A DNA stretch of 64,000 nt from Siderastrea radians (taxonomy: Eukaryota; Cnidaria; Anthozoa; Scleractinia; Rhizangiidae). Of the stretch, positions 11,379-22,019 are shown one piece after another; the first letter of the stretch is position 1; every line of letters starts with the position of its first letter. The stretch is taken from contig OZ024897.1 of assembly GCA_964017195.1 (NCBI GenBank), positions 7,453,951 through 7,517,950 on the forward strand, in the 5' to 3' direction. The notes beneath the pieces are model-generated. The model saw only the letters and a list, made by a program, of their open reading frames with translations, had not been told where the DNA came from and searched no databases. The translations under genes and the position numbers were made by a program.

Positions 11379-14100
11379 TGAAATCATTGTGAATAGGCAG
11401 CGAAGAAGAGAGATGCTTCTGGCCAGCAATTTAAAAAAGCGTTTTCTTGCTGAGCTAAAATAATAACGATAAAAAAAAACAACATTGGCGAGGCTGATTG
11501 TTTTTCCTAATGGAGATAAACTCAGAAACATAGTATGTTTAGGAAGCAAAATTTGTGTTCAAGAAAAAACTTGTTTTAACTTTTAACTTAATTCAAAAGC
11601 ATTTTTTCGTATATAAACGTTAAATATTTGCTTCCGCATTTCCCTTGCGTTAGTAGGCTCTTTAATACGGTGTTTTCAGTTATGAAGAATTGAAAAACAG
11701 GTAATCAGGACAAAAAGTATAGTCACTGCCTCCAAATGGCTGCAGCATCCAGGGGCTCTAAAACGGTTCCGTGCACGAAAAAAAATTAATATAAAAGTTG
11801 TAAAAAGTATTTGAATGGTGAATAAAAAACAGATTTTTAAGTCTAACAAAGTATAGATTTTCTATTTTTAATATCAATTTTTGGAGGAGGTACAATTATT
11901 TTAATTGGAGGAGGACTTTATCACTTTCAATTGTTTGGGAGGGGAAAAGAATAAAAGTGTAATCTTTCAGTGACCGTCAAATATTCTTAAAGTGTTCCGC
12001 CATCAAGCACAGTTTGCATAAAGAATAGACAAGTGTCATATCAAAATCAACCAAACTTAACCAATCTGGTGAATTTTCGGTTAAGTGTTTCACTGCCATA
12101 TCGATTTAGCCTTAGAATTAAGAAAGACAAGCTTAATAGCTCGATTTTTTTTCTAGGTAAGCCTAACATTCAGTTGCGTGAATCGCAGCACTCAAATCCC
12201 ATCACTTCCATCTTATGCTAGACCAATATAATACGCCCCATTGAACACCAGCTCTTTCAAATTTTTTTCGGCTGCGTAAAATTGCCAAACGTAATTAACC
12301 GGCCGTCGACACGATGGCGACCGCCGGTTTATAAAATGGACACGGTTTTTCCTGAAAGCAAGTTGGCTTAACATACGAAGAAAGTGCTGTAAAGCTTGTG
12401 GTACGGGTACTCAAGAGGGGTACTGTCTTATATAAGACGCATGCGCATATAAGTCTTCTGAATGTTACCATTCTATGTTTTTGTCTTTTAATTTACAGTA
12501 TTTAAGATATGAACGGCGAAGGGTTGTTAAGTTTGGGGTCTTTTGTATTTGTCTTGTATAACGCATGCGCAATTGAGTAAAGGAGCTAATAGGATTGAAT
12601 GCGAAATTGGCTGTGTTGTCTGATCTAGTTAGTGGTTATGGTGAAAAGTTTTTTAGCGCAGGAGTTTTTTTTATTGGGATTGACATTTTGAGGGGTGTAA
12701 AAATGTGGGAGTCAGAAGGATTTGTGAATGTCGGGAGCATATCACGCTTCTGTGAATGTGATTTGCTTTGAAAGTTGCGTTTTGTATAGGAGCGGTGTAA
12801 TATTGTGCTGCGTGAGAGGCAGTTTCCCTTGGCGTTTTATGGGGGGGGGGGGGTGGTTTGTGAAGTGGATTGTAAGGTTTCTGATTGGCTAACTTGTATT
12901 TCGCAGCGGACAAAAAGGACAGTTGCGTTTTGCCAGCGTGGGCTAGAAAGAGAAGGAATTGGTGCTAGTATGATGATGTAATATTAGTTGATTGCACCAT
13001 CAGTACATGATAGTTCTTGTGAACGGAGAGAGATGAGTGTTTATTTGAGGCGAGACGTTGATACGAAGGAATCGTCATTAATAAGGAGATCAATTAATAA
13101 GGCAGGTGTTACGAGTCTTTTTGCATTGAAAGAACGAAAATATCTGAATATTATCGACGGATTTGTGTAGTTTGCGTGTGGTGTTCGCTAAAGGCTACGA
13201 GCAGTCTCTCTTTCCGTTGAGAGATAGTGAAGGAAAAGAAAAACAAGCGAGTTAGCGCGAAATTGATTGCGGCTCGACAGGCGCTTTAGCTTTCAAAGAC
13301 GTGGGCGACTTTCGTCCCCGCTCGCTTGTTTACTTTTGCAAGGGGATTCCCGGGTTAGCAAACCGGATTTAAACACACGTCATGAGATATGCCTTGACGT
13401 GCCCCATACTCTGACGATCTGTTCGGGCTCGTGTTTATCAAACGTTATATTTTGATTCTACTGCTATGTTCACTGTTTGTATTTAAGGTCTAGGCACAAC
13501 AGTAAATACTTCGTCGTCCCGGTGTGAGCATTCTCAGTTGTGGACGAATTTATATCGACATTCAACGTTTGAGTGAATTTGCGTTTTTCAGCACAAATAA
13601 AAGCGATAAGAAAGATAAGCTGAGTCATCAGAGTTTAAACATTACGTCATCCAGTAACGTTATAGTCAAAATATTGTGTCACACAATCACACTTTTCGTC
13701 ACGCCGGTTCGCATAAATAGAGGATCACGCTAACATTTGTGAAACCTAGGGGTGGGGGGGGGGGGGGTCAGAATGGCCGGTTAAAATGCCCAATAGGCTT
13801 TCTTGTTATGTACAAATTAGAAAAAAATTTGTAAGAAGAATGCCAAGAATGCCATATTAATTCGGCTGTTACGTTTCGAGTACGGCTTCGAGCACGGCAT
13901 TTTCGGAGAACAGTTGTCAATGGTCATAACCTCTTGAGCATCAACAACTGGTAGGAAAAGCGCGATTTATTCAATATTTGCATTATCTACTGGTAAAACT
14001 TATTTCTGTCTGAAGCATTCAGCACTGAGAACGAGAAGGCTTTCGTTAACCTGTTAATCTCCGACATAGCCCAAGTTCAAACCGGCCGGGAGGGAAAAAT
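11379..14100. other. B1-A1 spacer: duplicated flank blocks with a copy-specific insertion
   Basis: 11,690-12,290 matches the flank after B2, B3 and the lost B4: a block with 'ttttggaggagg' and 'tttgggaggggaaaag', then 'tcagctgcg'-like sequence. At about 12,297 the homology breaks and resumes at about 13,790 ('ttatgtacaaattag'), so about 1.5 kb was inserted or is unique to this unit. The insert has two GCATGCGC motifs and long G runs, but no recognisable coding exon. AATAAA at 11,821-11,826 is a possible poly(A) signal for B1. Confidence 0.55.
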
Positions 14101-14109
14101 TCTCAATGA

Positions 14110-14320
14110 ATCATATTTAGGACTTCATTCATACACTCAAACGTTAAAAGCACCTTAATAATAACCACCAACAGGGAAAACTACTAAATGTGGAGTGTGA
14201 TTGAGGATTTTATCCACACACTTAAAAGTTCGATCCACCTTGGACAGCATGTTAAACACTGTACCACAGGAAAGAACTGCTCAATAGCTTTCATTTGAAT
14301 GGTAAGAGTTCAGGATTTCT
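14110..14320. repeat. 106-bp repeat units upstream of A1 pseudo-exon
   Basis: Two diverged units are seen ('ttatccacacacttaaaagttc', 'caggaaagaactgctcaatagctttcatttgaatggt'). Comparable units lie 130-450 bp upstream of exon 1 in A2, A3 and A4. Confidence 0.7.
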
Positions 14321-14410
14321 TTCACACACATTAGTGTTTCAGTTTCTAACACCTTTCCTTTCTAAATTTTGCGAGAACTTTGACAAGTTCTTAAATCGCT
14401 GCAGGTTACA

Positions 14411-14475
14411 TGTTCTTGGAAGTTCTTGGTTTTCCTGGGTATTCTGTTCGCTTTTTGTCTCGATATTGGATAGGT
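14411..14475 (+). pseudogene. A1: orphan, broken signal-peptide exon of subfamily A
   Basis: After the acceptor GCTGCAG|GTTACATG the sequence aligns base for base with exon 1 of A2, A3 and A4. It contains a small insertion near the start that shifts the frame, and the base before the donor is changed so that GGACAG becomes GGATAG, placing a stop in the ancestral frame. Downstream, intron 1 sequence is recognisable to about 14,830, but no exon 2 or exon 3 follows before the B2 flank begins at about 15,690. The copy is therefore dead. Confidence 0.75.
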
Positions 14476-15232
14476 ATCGTTGTTATGATAATCTTTCATG
14501 TTTTCGAGTATGTTGGTTTTGTCTTTGGACTTAGTTGCTCGTAGTTCGCCTCGTGCAGGACTTAGTCGCTCGCAAATCGACTTAGCGTTGAAGGTCGACT
14601 TTTGGCAAGACTAAGCTAAGAAAATAGTTTTTTTTTTTTTTCAAGGAAAATTGTTCCAGTTTACTGACACCGAAAGTACTCCGCGATGGCATGATCTTTG
14701 TTAGCGCCAACTGGTGAGCGACTAAGTTTGTGAAGATTGCATTTCACGAGCAAAGGTGATGCCCCATACAATTAACGTGTAGTGCGTCAGTTAAATAAAA
14801 TTTTAGAGAGCAAAAAAGTCACCTGAAACTATTGATAAGCTACTGTTTGAATGGAGAGAAAAGAGAAAGGACTGATTAGAGATAAGCAATAAATCCTCCA
14901 GATCTTGCTTCCGCTTCCTTTTGCCCCCCCCCCCCCCCCCTGGAGAAATTTTCGAACTTGAATTTAATTAAATTTAATTAAATGTTAAATGGACAGCAGT
15001 CAACGTAAGCTTTTGTTCATACTGTCGATCATATTAAGAGTCAGTGTACTGCAGTTCTCATTTGCAATTTGGAATTGAGCCATGATGAGCGCAACTGCAT
15101 TTTTTTCTATGCCAAAAACAACCAACACATTAGAGTATCTGCATTTTAAGTAACGAAATAGACACAACCAAAATTGATCAAAATGCACCAATGACAACCT
15201 AAAACTTGGTGGTTTCCTGACACGTCCGTGGA

Positions 15233-15374
15233 TATAAATAAAGTTTTAGCACAGTAAAGCTAATGTTAGGCGTTTGTAGTGAAAGTCGATTGGCGTGCAA
15301 TTATGGCTTTGGAAGATCCGCCAAAAAAGAGATTCAAAGAAATCGAGAGCAAACAGAGAACACTGTTATCGTGG
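15233..15374 (+). CDS. Possible isolated promoter plus first coding exon, unassigned
   Basis: TATAAATA at 15,233-15,240 is followed 63 nt later by an ATG (15,303) opening a 24-codon frame that ends exactly at a strong donor (TGG|GTGAGT, exon end 15,374). The peptide starts with an acidic residue pair and then K-K-R-F-K. A 65-codon open frame at 15,404-15,643 could be a further exon but has no clear acceptor. The stretch is unique to the 14.9-15.7 kb insert between A1 and B2. No family is recognised; it may be a fragment of a transposon gene. Confidence 0.25.
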
Positions 15375-15689
15375 GTGAGTGCACACACTAATGCCCCGAA
15401 ACCGTAGTGGTAGGAACGATCATCGGAAAACAACCCGGAAATGAAACTGATTTGGAGTCATTGACAGCATTAACTGGGAATCAGGAAACAGCAAAGAGGC
15501 AACTGAAACTTCCAGATGAAATCTTTGCAATCGTTCCAGGTGGTCCAAATCAGCCGAAGAATTTCCCGAGAAAACCCTCGGTAGTAAGAATCAACTGGGA
15601 AGTATGTTTTAAACTTAAAACTGATTGGGGGGGGAGGGGATAATTAAGTTGCATCACTCGTCCCTCCCCCCAGTCATTTGGGTCTAGCT

Positions 15690-16425
15690 ACGGGTCTGGA
15701 TTTGATCGTACGCACCACATTGCGTCACCTCAGGGCGCGCTCGAATAGTAGGAATTCGTCAGCCTGCACCCATGGGCAAATTGCTAAAGCTAAATACACC
15801 AACCAGGGCGCGCGTTTTACTCAAGTTGTGTGATAAAATTGACTGTAGACCATAAAAAAAACGAGTCGATTTGTTAACCGTCTTTATTTTTTTGACGCCT
15901 TGCCACATGACATAGTGATAGGCACGCAATGCATGCTGAACAGATGACGTTTTGGGACTGAAAGCGTGCTCAAATGCACATTTGTCAGCCATGGCGAACT
16001 AGTCGCGCAAGAAATGAAGAAATGAAATGAGATGAGAAAGAATTAAATGAAGAAATGAAGAAATGTTCTATAACTTGTTCAGATTGGCTACTGAGGATTT
16101 TTTTCTTTCTCGTACGATTTTTAACATAACATAATTAACTTCGATAATAAAACACACTTCTTACTAGATTTCAAACAATTCTGTGAGTTACAAAATATAT
16201 ATGTACCGCAATTTCGAACCGTCAGGTCAAACACTTGTAAAACGATATATATTGAGTTATCCGGGGTAAAATCGAAAAAGGTTTAAAATTTTAAAAGTTG
16301 TTGTCAGCGAATAAGAGAAAACAACTCTTTACTGAGACCATCGCTTTGTGGTTAACACAATTTCGCTACATTTTTAGCATAAGAACGGCAATTCTGATGT
16401 CCATCGTTTTTCTTCTTCGTTTTAG
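15690..16425. other. Upstream flank of B2, with internal deletion
   Basis: 15,690-16,215 matches 6,780-7,940 and 8,390-8,520 upstream of B1, for example 'ccttgccacatgac' and 'aggcacgcaatgcatgctga'. At about 16,215 the match jumps to sequence equivalent to about 11,100, just before exon 3. The promoter, exon 1 and middle exon have been lost. Confidence 0.65.
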
Positions 16426-16568
16426 GTTGTCCAAAGCCTTGCCGAGGTCGTTTGGTAAGGTGCTAAGCTAATCCGTGTCCACGAGTGTCCTGCCGCACAC
16501 CCCGTGTATGTGTGCCTTGTTACTGTGATGGATGTCATTACACGTGTGAATTTCCTCCACGAGGCTGA
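16426..16568 (+). pseudogene. B2: pseudogene, only the ten-Cys exon remains
   Basis: The acceptor TTTTAG and the full exon align with exon 3 of B1 and B3, and all ten cysteine codons are present. The conserved Trp after the third cysteine is replaced by TAA (16,464-16,466), which needs two base changes. Upstream, the signal-peptide exon and the middle exon are missing because the flank is fused directly to the end of intron 2. Both defects make a functional product very unlikely. It dates from the B-A duplication and marks one lost unit. Confidence 0.8.
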
Positions 16569-19250
16569 CGAATTCATCGGGAATGGGAATACAAGAGAAA
16601 GAAACGAGTTTGACCAGAAATTACAAGAGTTATTGCCTTGTTAAGCTAGAACAAATTGTCATTCGGTGGAAACATTTCACTGCTTTGGAAGCATAATTTT
16701 CGTCCGAAAAACAAAACTGTTCTGACCTGTTTCAAAGACATTTCTTGTTTCTGGGAAGCAAGATTTACTTCCGAAACAGCTAAACGTAAAGGCGTGTCCT
16801 TCAACAAAAAAAGGTTTTTAGATTAGCCAGGCTAATTTTTAGATTAGCCAGGCTAATTTGCGTTGTTTTCAGTACATGAAGAATTAAAAAGCAAATAACC
16901 AGAACAAAAATTATAGTTACTGCTTCCAAACGGCTGCAGAATCCTGAGGCTGTAAAACAGTTCCGTGCACGAAAAAAGAAGGAAAATTTTGGATGTAAAA
17001 ATTGTAATAAAAATATTTGGTTACTATGAAGCAGATTTTTTTTTGTTTTGTTTTGCTGACAGAGAAATAGTTCACTCCCGTAGTTAAACCGCGGAAAGAA
17101 GACAAACAAGAAATTTGTGTATATTGAATTTAAAAGGAGGAAATCCTAAGGTCTATTAATGTAATGTGATATATCTCGACAGAAAAATGACTGAAGGGGA
17201 GGATGCCATAGGAAAGAGAGTTTTAATATGATAGGGAGAGGACTTTATCGCTCTCGTATGTTTGGGAGGGGAAACGAATGATAGCGCAGTCTTTGATGCA
17301 GTGACCGCCGAGATACTTATTCTCAAAATGTTCAGCCAACATACTCATTTAGTTTTATTTACACAAAAGATTGAGGAGTGTCCAGACCAAACTCAACCTT
17401 GGAAACGTGCTTAACCCGTTAAGCCCTGTTATAAAAATGCATATTCTCTTTACCGTTCTCCATACACTTCTTATGGAGCTAGTAAGGGGAATTTATCGAA
17501 ATATCAAGACATCTTATCCTTGGTGATCACCTTCTTTATTCTCATCACTTGAATGTTTTTGAACAAGTAGTGATCATGTAAAGAGAAATTTAATAGTCGT
17601 TATTGTTAGGGCATAAAGGGTTAATTAAACAGGTGAATTTGCGGTTGTTTTTGTGCTACCATATGGATTTAGTCTTAGAGTTAAGAAAGACAAGCTCTTT
17701 TTAAACAGGACGATTCCTTTTTCTAGATAAGCATAACTTTCAGTTTGCGTGAACTGCAACAATAAAATCACCTCAATCTTTTGCGAGAGCAATATAACAG
17801 GCGCTGTTGAAAACTCTACAAGATTTTAGCCTCTATCAAAATTTTTTCAGCTGCGTCAAGTTGCCCAATGTAATTATGTACGAATTAGAAATGAAGATTT
17901 GTAAGTAAAATACCGCAATCATATTTTATTCAGCTGTTTCGAGTATGGCATCGAACGTGGCACTGTCGGAGTTCTCAACGGTCATATACTTTGCAGCCTC
18001 AAAAACTACTAAGCGGAAAAGCGCTATTTATTCAATATTTGTTTTACGTTGTCCAAAGCGCTGAAAGGGAAAACGACGAAAGCGAAAACAGCGGACGTGC
18101 GTGATCAGGGGTGTGTCGTGTGCCGGCTGGCAATTAATCCATTTGCGCATGCGTGCCCAAAGAGGGGCCGTTTTTACCTTAAGGGGTGCCAAATCTGGCA
18201 AGTATTGTAACGCCTTAAGTGTTAAGAAAGTCCCTCCAAGGGTAGAGTTTCCCATCACCCAATCATACATCAGAGCCATGCTCTCGGTCACGCGAGTCTT
18301 CATTTTCCCGATTTTGTGAAATTATTCACATATACGCAAAAATTGGTGACAACAAGGTTACTGGCGTTCACACAAACGTCAGATATTGTGAGGTAAGTAT
18401 TTTGAAATAAACACAGCTTTTAGTAACAAAGGTGCCAATACATGCCAAAGACATATCATTTCAAAAATAAGATACCTCCTTATTTTTGTTTAAAAAGCAT
18501 TAATTTAATTTTGGTATCAAGCTTTGGAGAAGGGAGATTTTATTTTAATCGGGAGAGGACTTTATCGCTTCTACTTGTTTGGGAGGGGAAAAGAGTAATA
18601 AAACAATTATGTAGTGGCCGTCAAATATTAAATCTCACAATTTTCATCCCAAAATATTAGCACTGCATTTTAGTTTTACTTACAAGAAGTTACACAAGTG
18701 TCCTGACGAAAGTCAACAAAACGAGCTCACTCAATCGGGTAGATTTTCGTTTAAAATTTTTATACCATTTGGATTTAGTTTCCAATAGGGACCATCGTAA
18801 TGTTCAATTTTTTTCTAGATAAACAGTTCAAACTTTCAGTTGCGTGAACCGGCCACCGTTCTAAAATTAACCCTAACATGTGCAGAACTCAATATAACTA
18901 CATTTTAGCTTCGTTTAAAATTTTTTCAGCTGCGTTAGGTAGCCAAGCGTTATTATCATAGAAATTAGAAATGAAGATTTAAATGTAGAATGCCTTGAAA
19001 CAATCTTATTCAGTTGTTTTCAGCAGGGCTTCGAGCATTGCAGGAGAGCAGTTTTCCACGGTCCTACAGTTTTGAGGAGCACAAACTGGTGAGCGGAAAA
19101 GCGCAAGTTATCAGTCAATAATTGCAAAATTCACTGGTAAAACTCGTCTGTCCTGAATCATTCAAAAATGAGAACGAGAAGGCTTTGTTTAACCTGCTCA
19201 CGCCCGACATACGCCAAGCTCAAAACAGCTAAAAATTCTCAAAACTACCG
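16569..19250. other. B2-A2 spacer with a recombination scar near 18,040-18,170
   Basis: 16,860-17,300 is the downstream flank of B and 17,640-18,036 is the upstream flank of an A gene. After about 18,170 the sequence returns to downstream-of-B flank ('gggtagagtttcccatcaccca' at about 18,240; same block at about 27,729 and 41,669). A-upstream flank then starts a second time at about 18,780-19,250 and leads into A2. An A gene and a B gene are therefore missing at the switch. Confidence 0.6.
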
Positions 19251-19570
19251 CTGTAGAATGGATTATACTTGAGGAATTTATCCACGGAATCAAAAGGTAG
19301 CAAGACTTTGTACAGCAAAATAAACAGCACCAATGGAAGGAGCTGCTCAGTAGCTTTCATCTCAATTGTTCACATTTCAGGATTTCTTCCACACACTCAA
19401 ACGTTAGAGCCATCTTGTACAGTACAACGGGAAAGTGCTGCTTGAATGGTCACAATTAAGGATTGCATCCGCAAACGCACAAGTTAGAACCATCGTGAAC
19501 AGCATAATAAACAGCACCACAGAAAAGTACTGTTCGGTATTTTTCATTTGAGCGGCCACACTTTATGATT
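19250..19570. repeat. 106-bp repeat units upstream of A2
   Basis: Three units are recognisable by 'ttgtacagcaaaataaacagc', 'gctcagtagctttcat' and 'caggatttcttccacacac'. They end about 140 bp before the coding exon. Confidence 0.75.
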
Positions 19571-19712
19571 TCAATGACAGGTTTTGACTCTCGGAGTAAA
19601 AGGATTAAAATCATAGCGCGTAGTAGTTTTGATTAGTGTTTTCAGTTTTCAATACACTTGCCTTTAAATTTCTGCGCGGACATTCACAGGTTTTCACTCC
19701 ACTGCAGGTTAC

Positions 19713-21667
19713 ATGATGAAGTTCTTGGTTTTGCTGGGTATTCTGGCCGCTTTGTTCCTCGACATCGGACAGGTAACGTTCTTGTCATGTCTTTTATGTC
19801 AGTTGTCCTATATATTTTTGTTTCGTCGTAGGATTCGTTGCTCGTTGATCGCCCTCCAAATAAATTCCTCACGACCTCGTCTAGTGTTGATTCGACCTCG
19901 TGTTGGAGGCGGAGAGTCTAACGAAACATTTTCAAACGAAAATGTTCCATTTACAACTAAAACACAAATTGGACGCGAGATGGTCTATTAATTCAGTAGC
20001 GATTAGGTCCGGGGATTAGAATTGTAAGGACTGCATTTCACGTACGAAGCTGATGATCGATACAATTTCGTTTAGTGCGTCAGTTCAACAGAAAAGCAAT
20101 AATATTTTTTTACAAACAAAAGACGAAAACAGAAGTGTTTGATTGTACAAAATGCTGGAAAATGAACAAAACCACATAAAACTTTTACTGAATTGCTTTC
20201 ATATGAACGACAACACTTGGAATTGCAATTGGTTTGTTTCTACCGAGGACAGAGGGAGGTGATCTCAAATAAGCCTTAAATATTCGCGCGCCTCCACTCT
20301 CAGAATTAATGCTAGTTTAGAAGCATGTCTCTCTTTCTAGTCTACTATATGGTTTTCACTCTGTATTTTCGTATTTCGGTTATTCACAGCCAGTTGAAGG
20401 CGTGTGGCGTAATCCTAATAGTGTTAAACGCATGATGTTGGCTAAAGGTAAGTTTGGGTTTCATTACTTTGAACTACAACTGCTACACTCAAAATCTCGG
20501 ATGCACAATCCATATATTTAGATACAGTGGACCTCCACCCCTAAAAAAAACCCTTGAGAATTCAACCACAGAACTTAAAAAAGTTGACCCAATGTTTTCA
20601 AGTTGTAGTCCTTCTCCCCTGTCCCCCTCCCTCCGGGGGGGGGGGGGCATATAACCCATGTTTGGGTATATGGGTGCGGCTGAGGGTCAGGAAACCTAAC
20701 CCTGTTTAGGACATAAAAAGACCTAAAAGACCAACCCTGTTTTGAGCAACACCCTCCATTTTAGGTGCCTGTTTAGGACAAATGACAAAGACACTCTCTT
20801 GTTGTCACCATTTTAAAGTGTTTTAAAGACCAGCAAACGTCCACGATCTAGGATTGCTAAATAATGTATAAACCATATTTAACGACGACAAGCGTACTAA
20901 CCATACCCTGTTTAGGACGAGTTCAGACCCTGCTTAGGACAGATTCGCATAAACACAATTATATACCCTGTTTGGGACAGAGAGGCTAAAAACCATACCC
21001 TTGCAGCGGCATTTCCCCGTATAGGCCACATAAAGGAGAATCCCCCCCCCCCACCCACTGGGGCCAAAAACACCGATTGATGGTTTTGCTGCATTAAGTA
21101 GTGTCTTTAAACAAAACGGTACCATTAATGTTTGAGGTTTTTGTTAAGTGTTCCCAAAAAAGCTGTCTCAATTCTTTTTATAATTATGAAAGAAAGCCAA
21201 CTAGTGTTAACGTTATTTTAGAAATGTTGTACACAATTACTTTTTTCCAACGATATAACGATTTAGAACATTTTAGCTTAACTTAACGAGATTATTTTAA
21301 TTCTGTTATTCTCCTTTTGAACCACCTTATGTATTGTTTACTTGCTAATGTTTTAGGTATTACTGAGTAATTTAGAAGGGCCACTAAGTTCCTTTATTTT
21401 ATTTACACACTTGTTCACATAACTTCATCTAGAACAGATATGCGACCAGTCAGGGTGCGTGTTGAATAATCAGTTTCTTTTTTGAAATTTGTGACTTTGA
21501 TTTTTTTTTTCTTTACTGCAGCTTGCCCTGATCCCTGCATAGTCAACATTGTAACTTGTTTCAGGAACCCTTGCAGGCCCAACCCTTGCCCTAAAGACAA
21601 ACCGGTATGCAAAGTTTGTCAATGCGGCGCTTGTTATGCCACGTGTGAGGAGCCATTAATCGGCTGA
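19713..21667 (+). CDS. A2: secreted ten-cysteine peptide gene (SCRiP-like), subfamily A, intact
   Basis: Three coding exons with GT/AG borders and matching phases: 19,713-19,772 (20 codons, phase 0), 20,390-20,447 (19 codons plus 1 base) and 21,522-21,667 (stop TGA). Exon 1 is a Met-Met-Lys signal peptide with a Leu/Ala-rich core; an acceptor just before it (ACTGCAG, 19,707) implies an upstream non-coding exon. Exon 2 starts P-V-E-G and ends in Lys, as expected for a propeptide cleaved after a basic residue. Exon 3 carries the mature part with ten cysteines, starting C-P-D-P-C and ending Glu-Glu-Pro-Leu-Ile-Gly. Poly(A) signal AATAAA lies about 100 bp after the stop. All ten cysteines are kept in A2, A3 and A4. 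A disulfide-rich secreted peptide, possibly venom, defence or skeletal-matrix related; exact role unknown. Confidence 0.75.
20635..21065. repeat. ACCCTGTTTAGGACA repeat element, copy 2 (A2 intron 2)
   Basis: Bounded by a G run (20,635-20,647) and a C run (21,042-21,052). It begins with 'cccatgtttgggtatatggg' and contains at least four direct copies of a motif close to ACCCTGTTTAGGACA. Confidence 0.75.
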
Positions 21668-21765
21668 AGCAGACCTGCCTTGCACAGGTGCTAAAGAAAC
21701 ACAGAAATATGACTGACCTGACAGGAAATGGCATATATGTAGTCTTTGTGGATAACTAAAGTAGA

Positions 21766-21771
21766 AATAAA
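21766..21771 (+). terminator. Poly(A) signal of A2
   Basis: AATAAA in 'gtagaaataaaagcagtaaa' about 100 bp after the stop. The same context is kept after A3 and A4. Confidence 0.7.
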
Positions 21772-22019
21772 AGCAGTAAAATGACAAAGAGTATGATGAT
21801 AATTGGGGATGGGGGGTATATAGGTGTTTTGTTGGAGGTTAGCAGTGACGCATCCGGTAGTTTGTGTAACATGAGGTTCCGGAGTAAAAGCAAGGGTGTA
21901 GGGCGATGGAATGGCGAGGGATGGGGGGGGGGAGGGGGAGTAGAAAAATGGTACATAATACCGGTACTACTTTCACATCGGTATGAGTTCAGCCCCCGGC
22001 AAAAGCTTTAGTCATAAAA

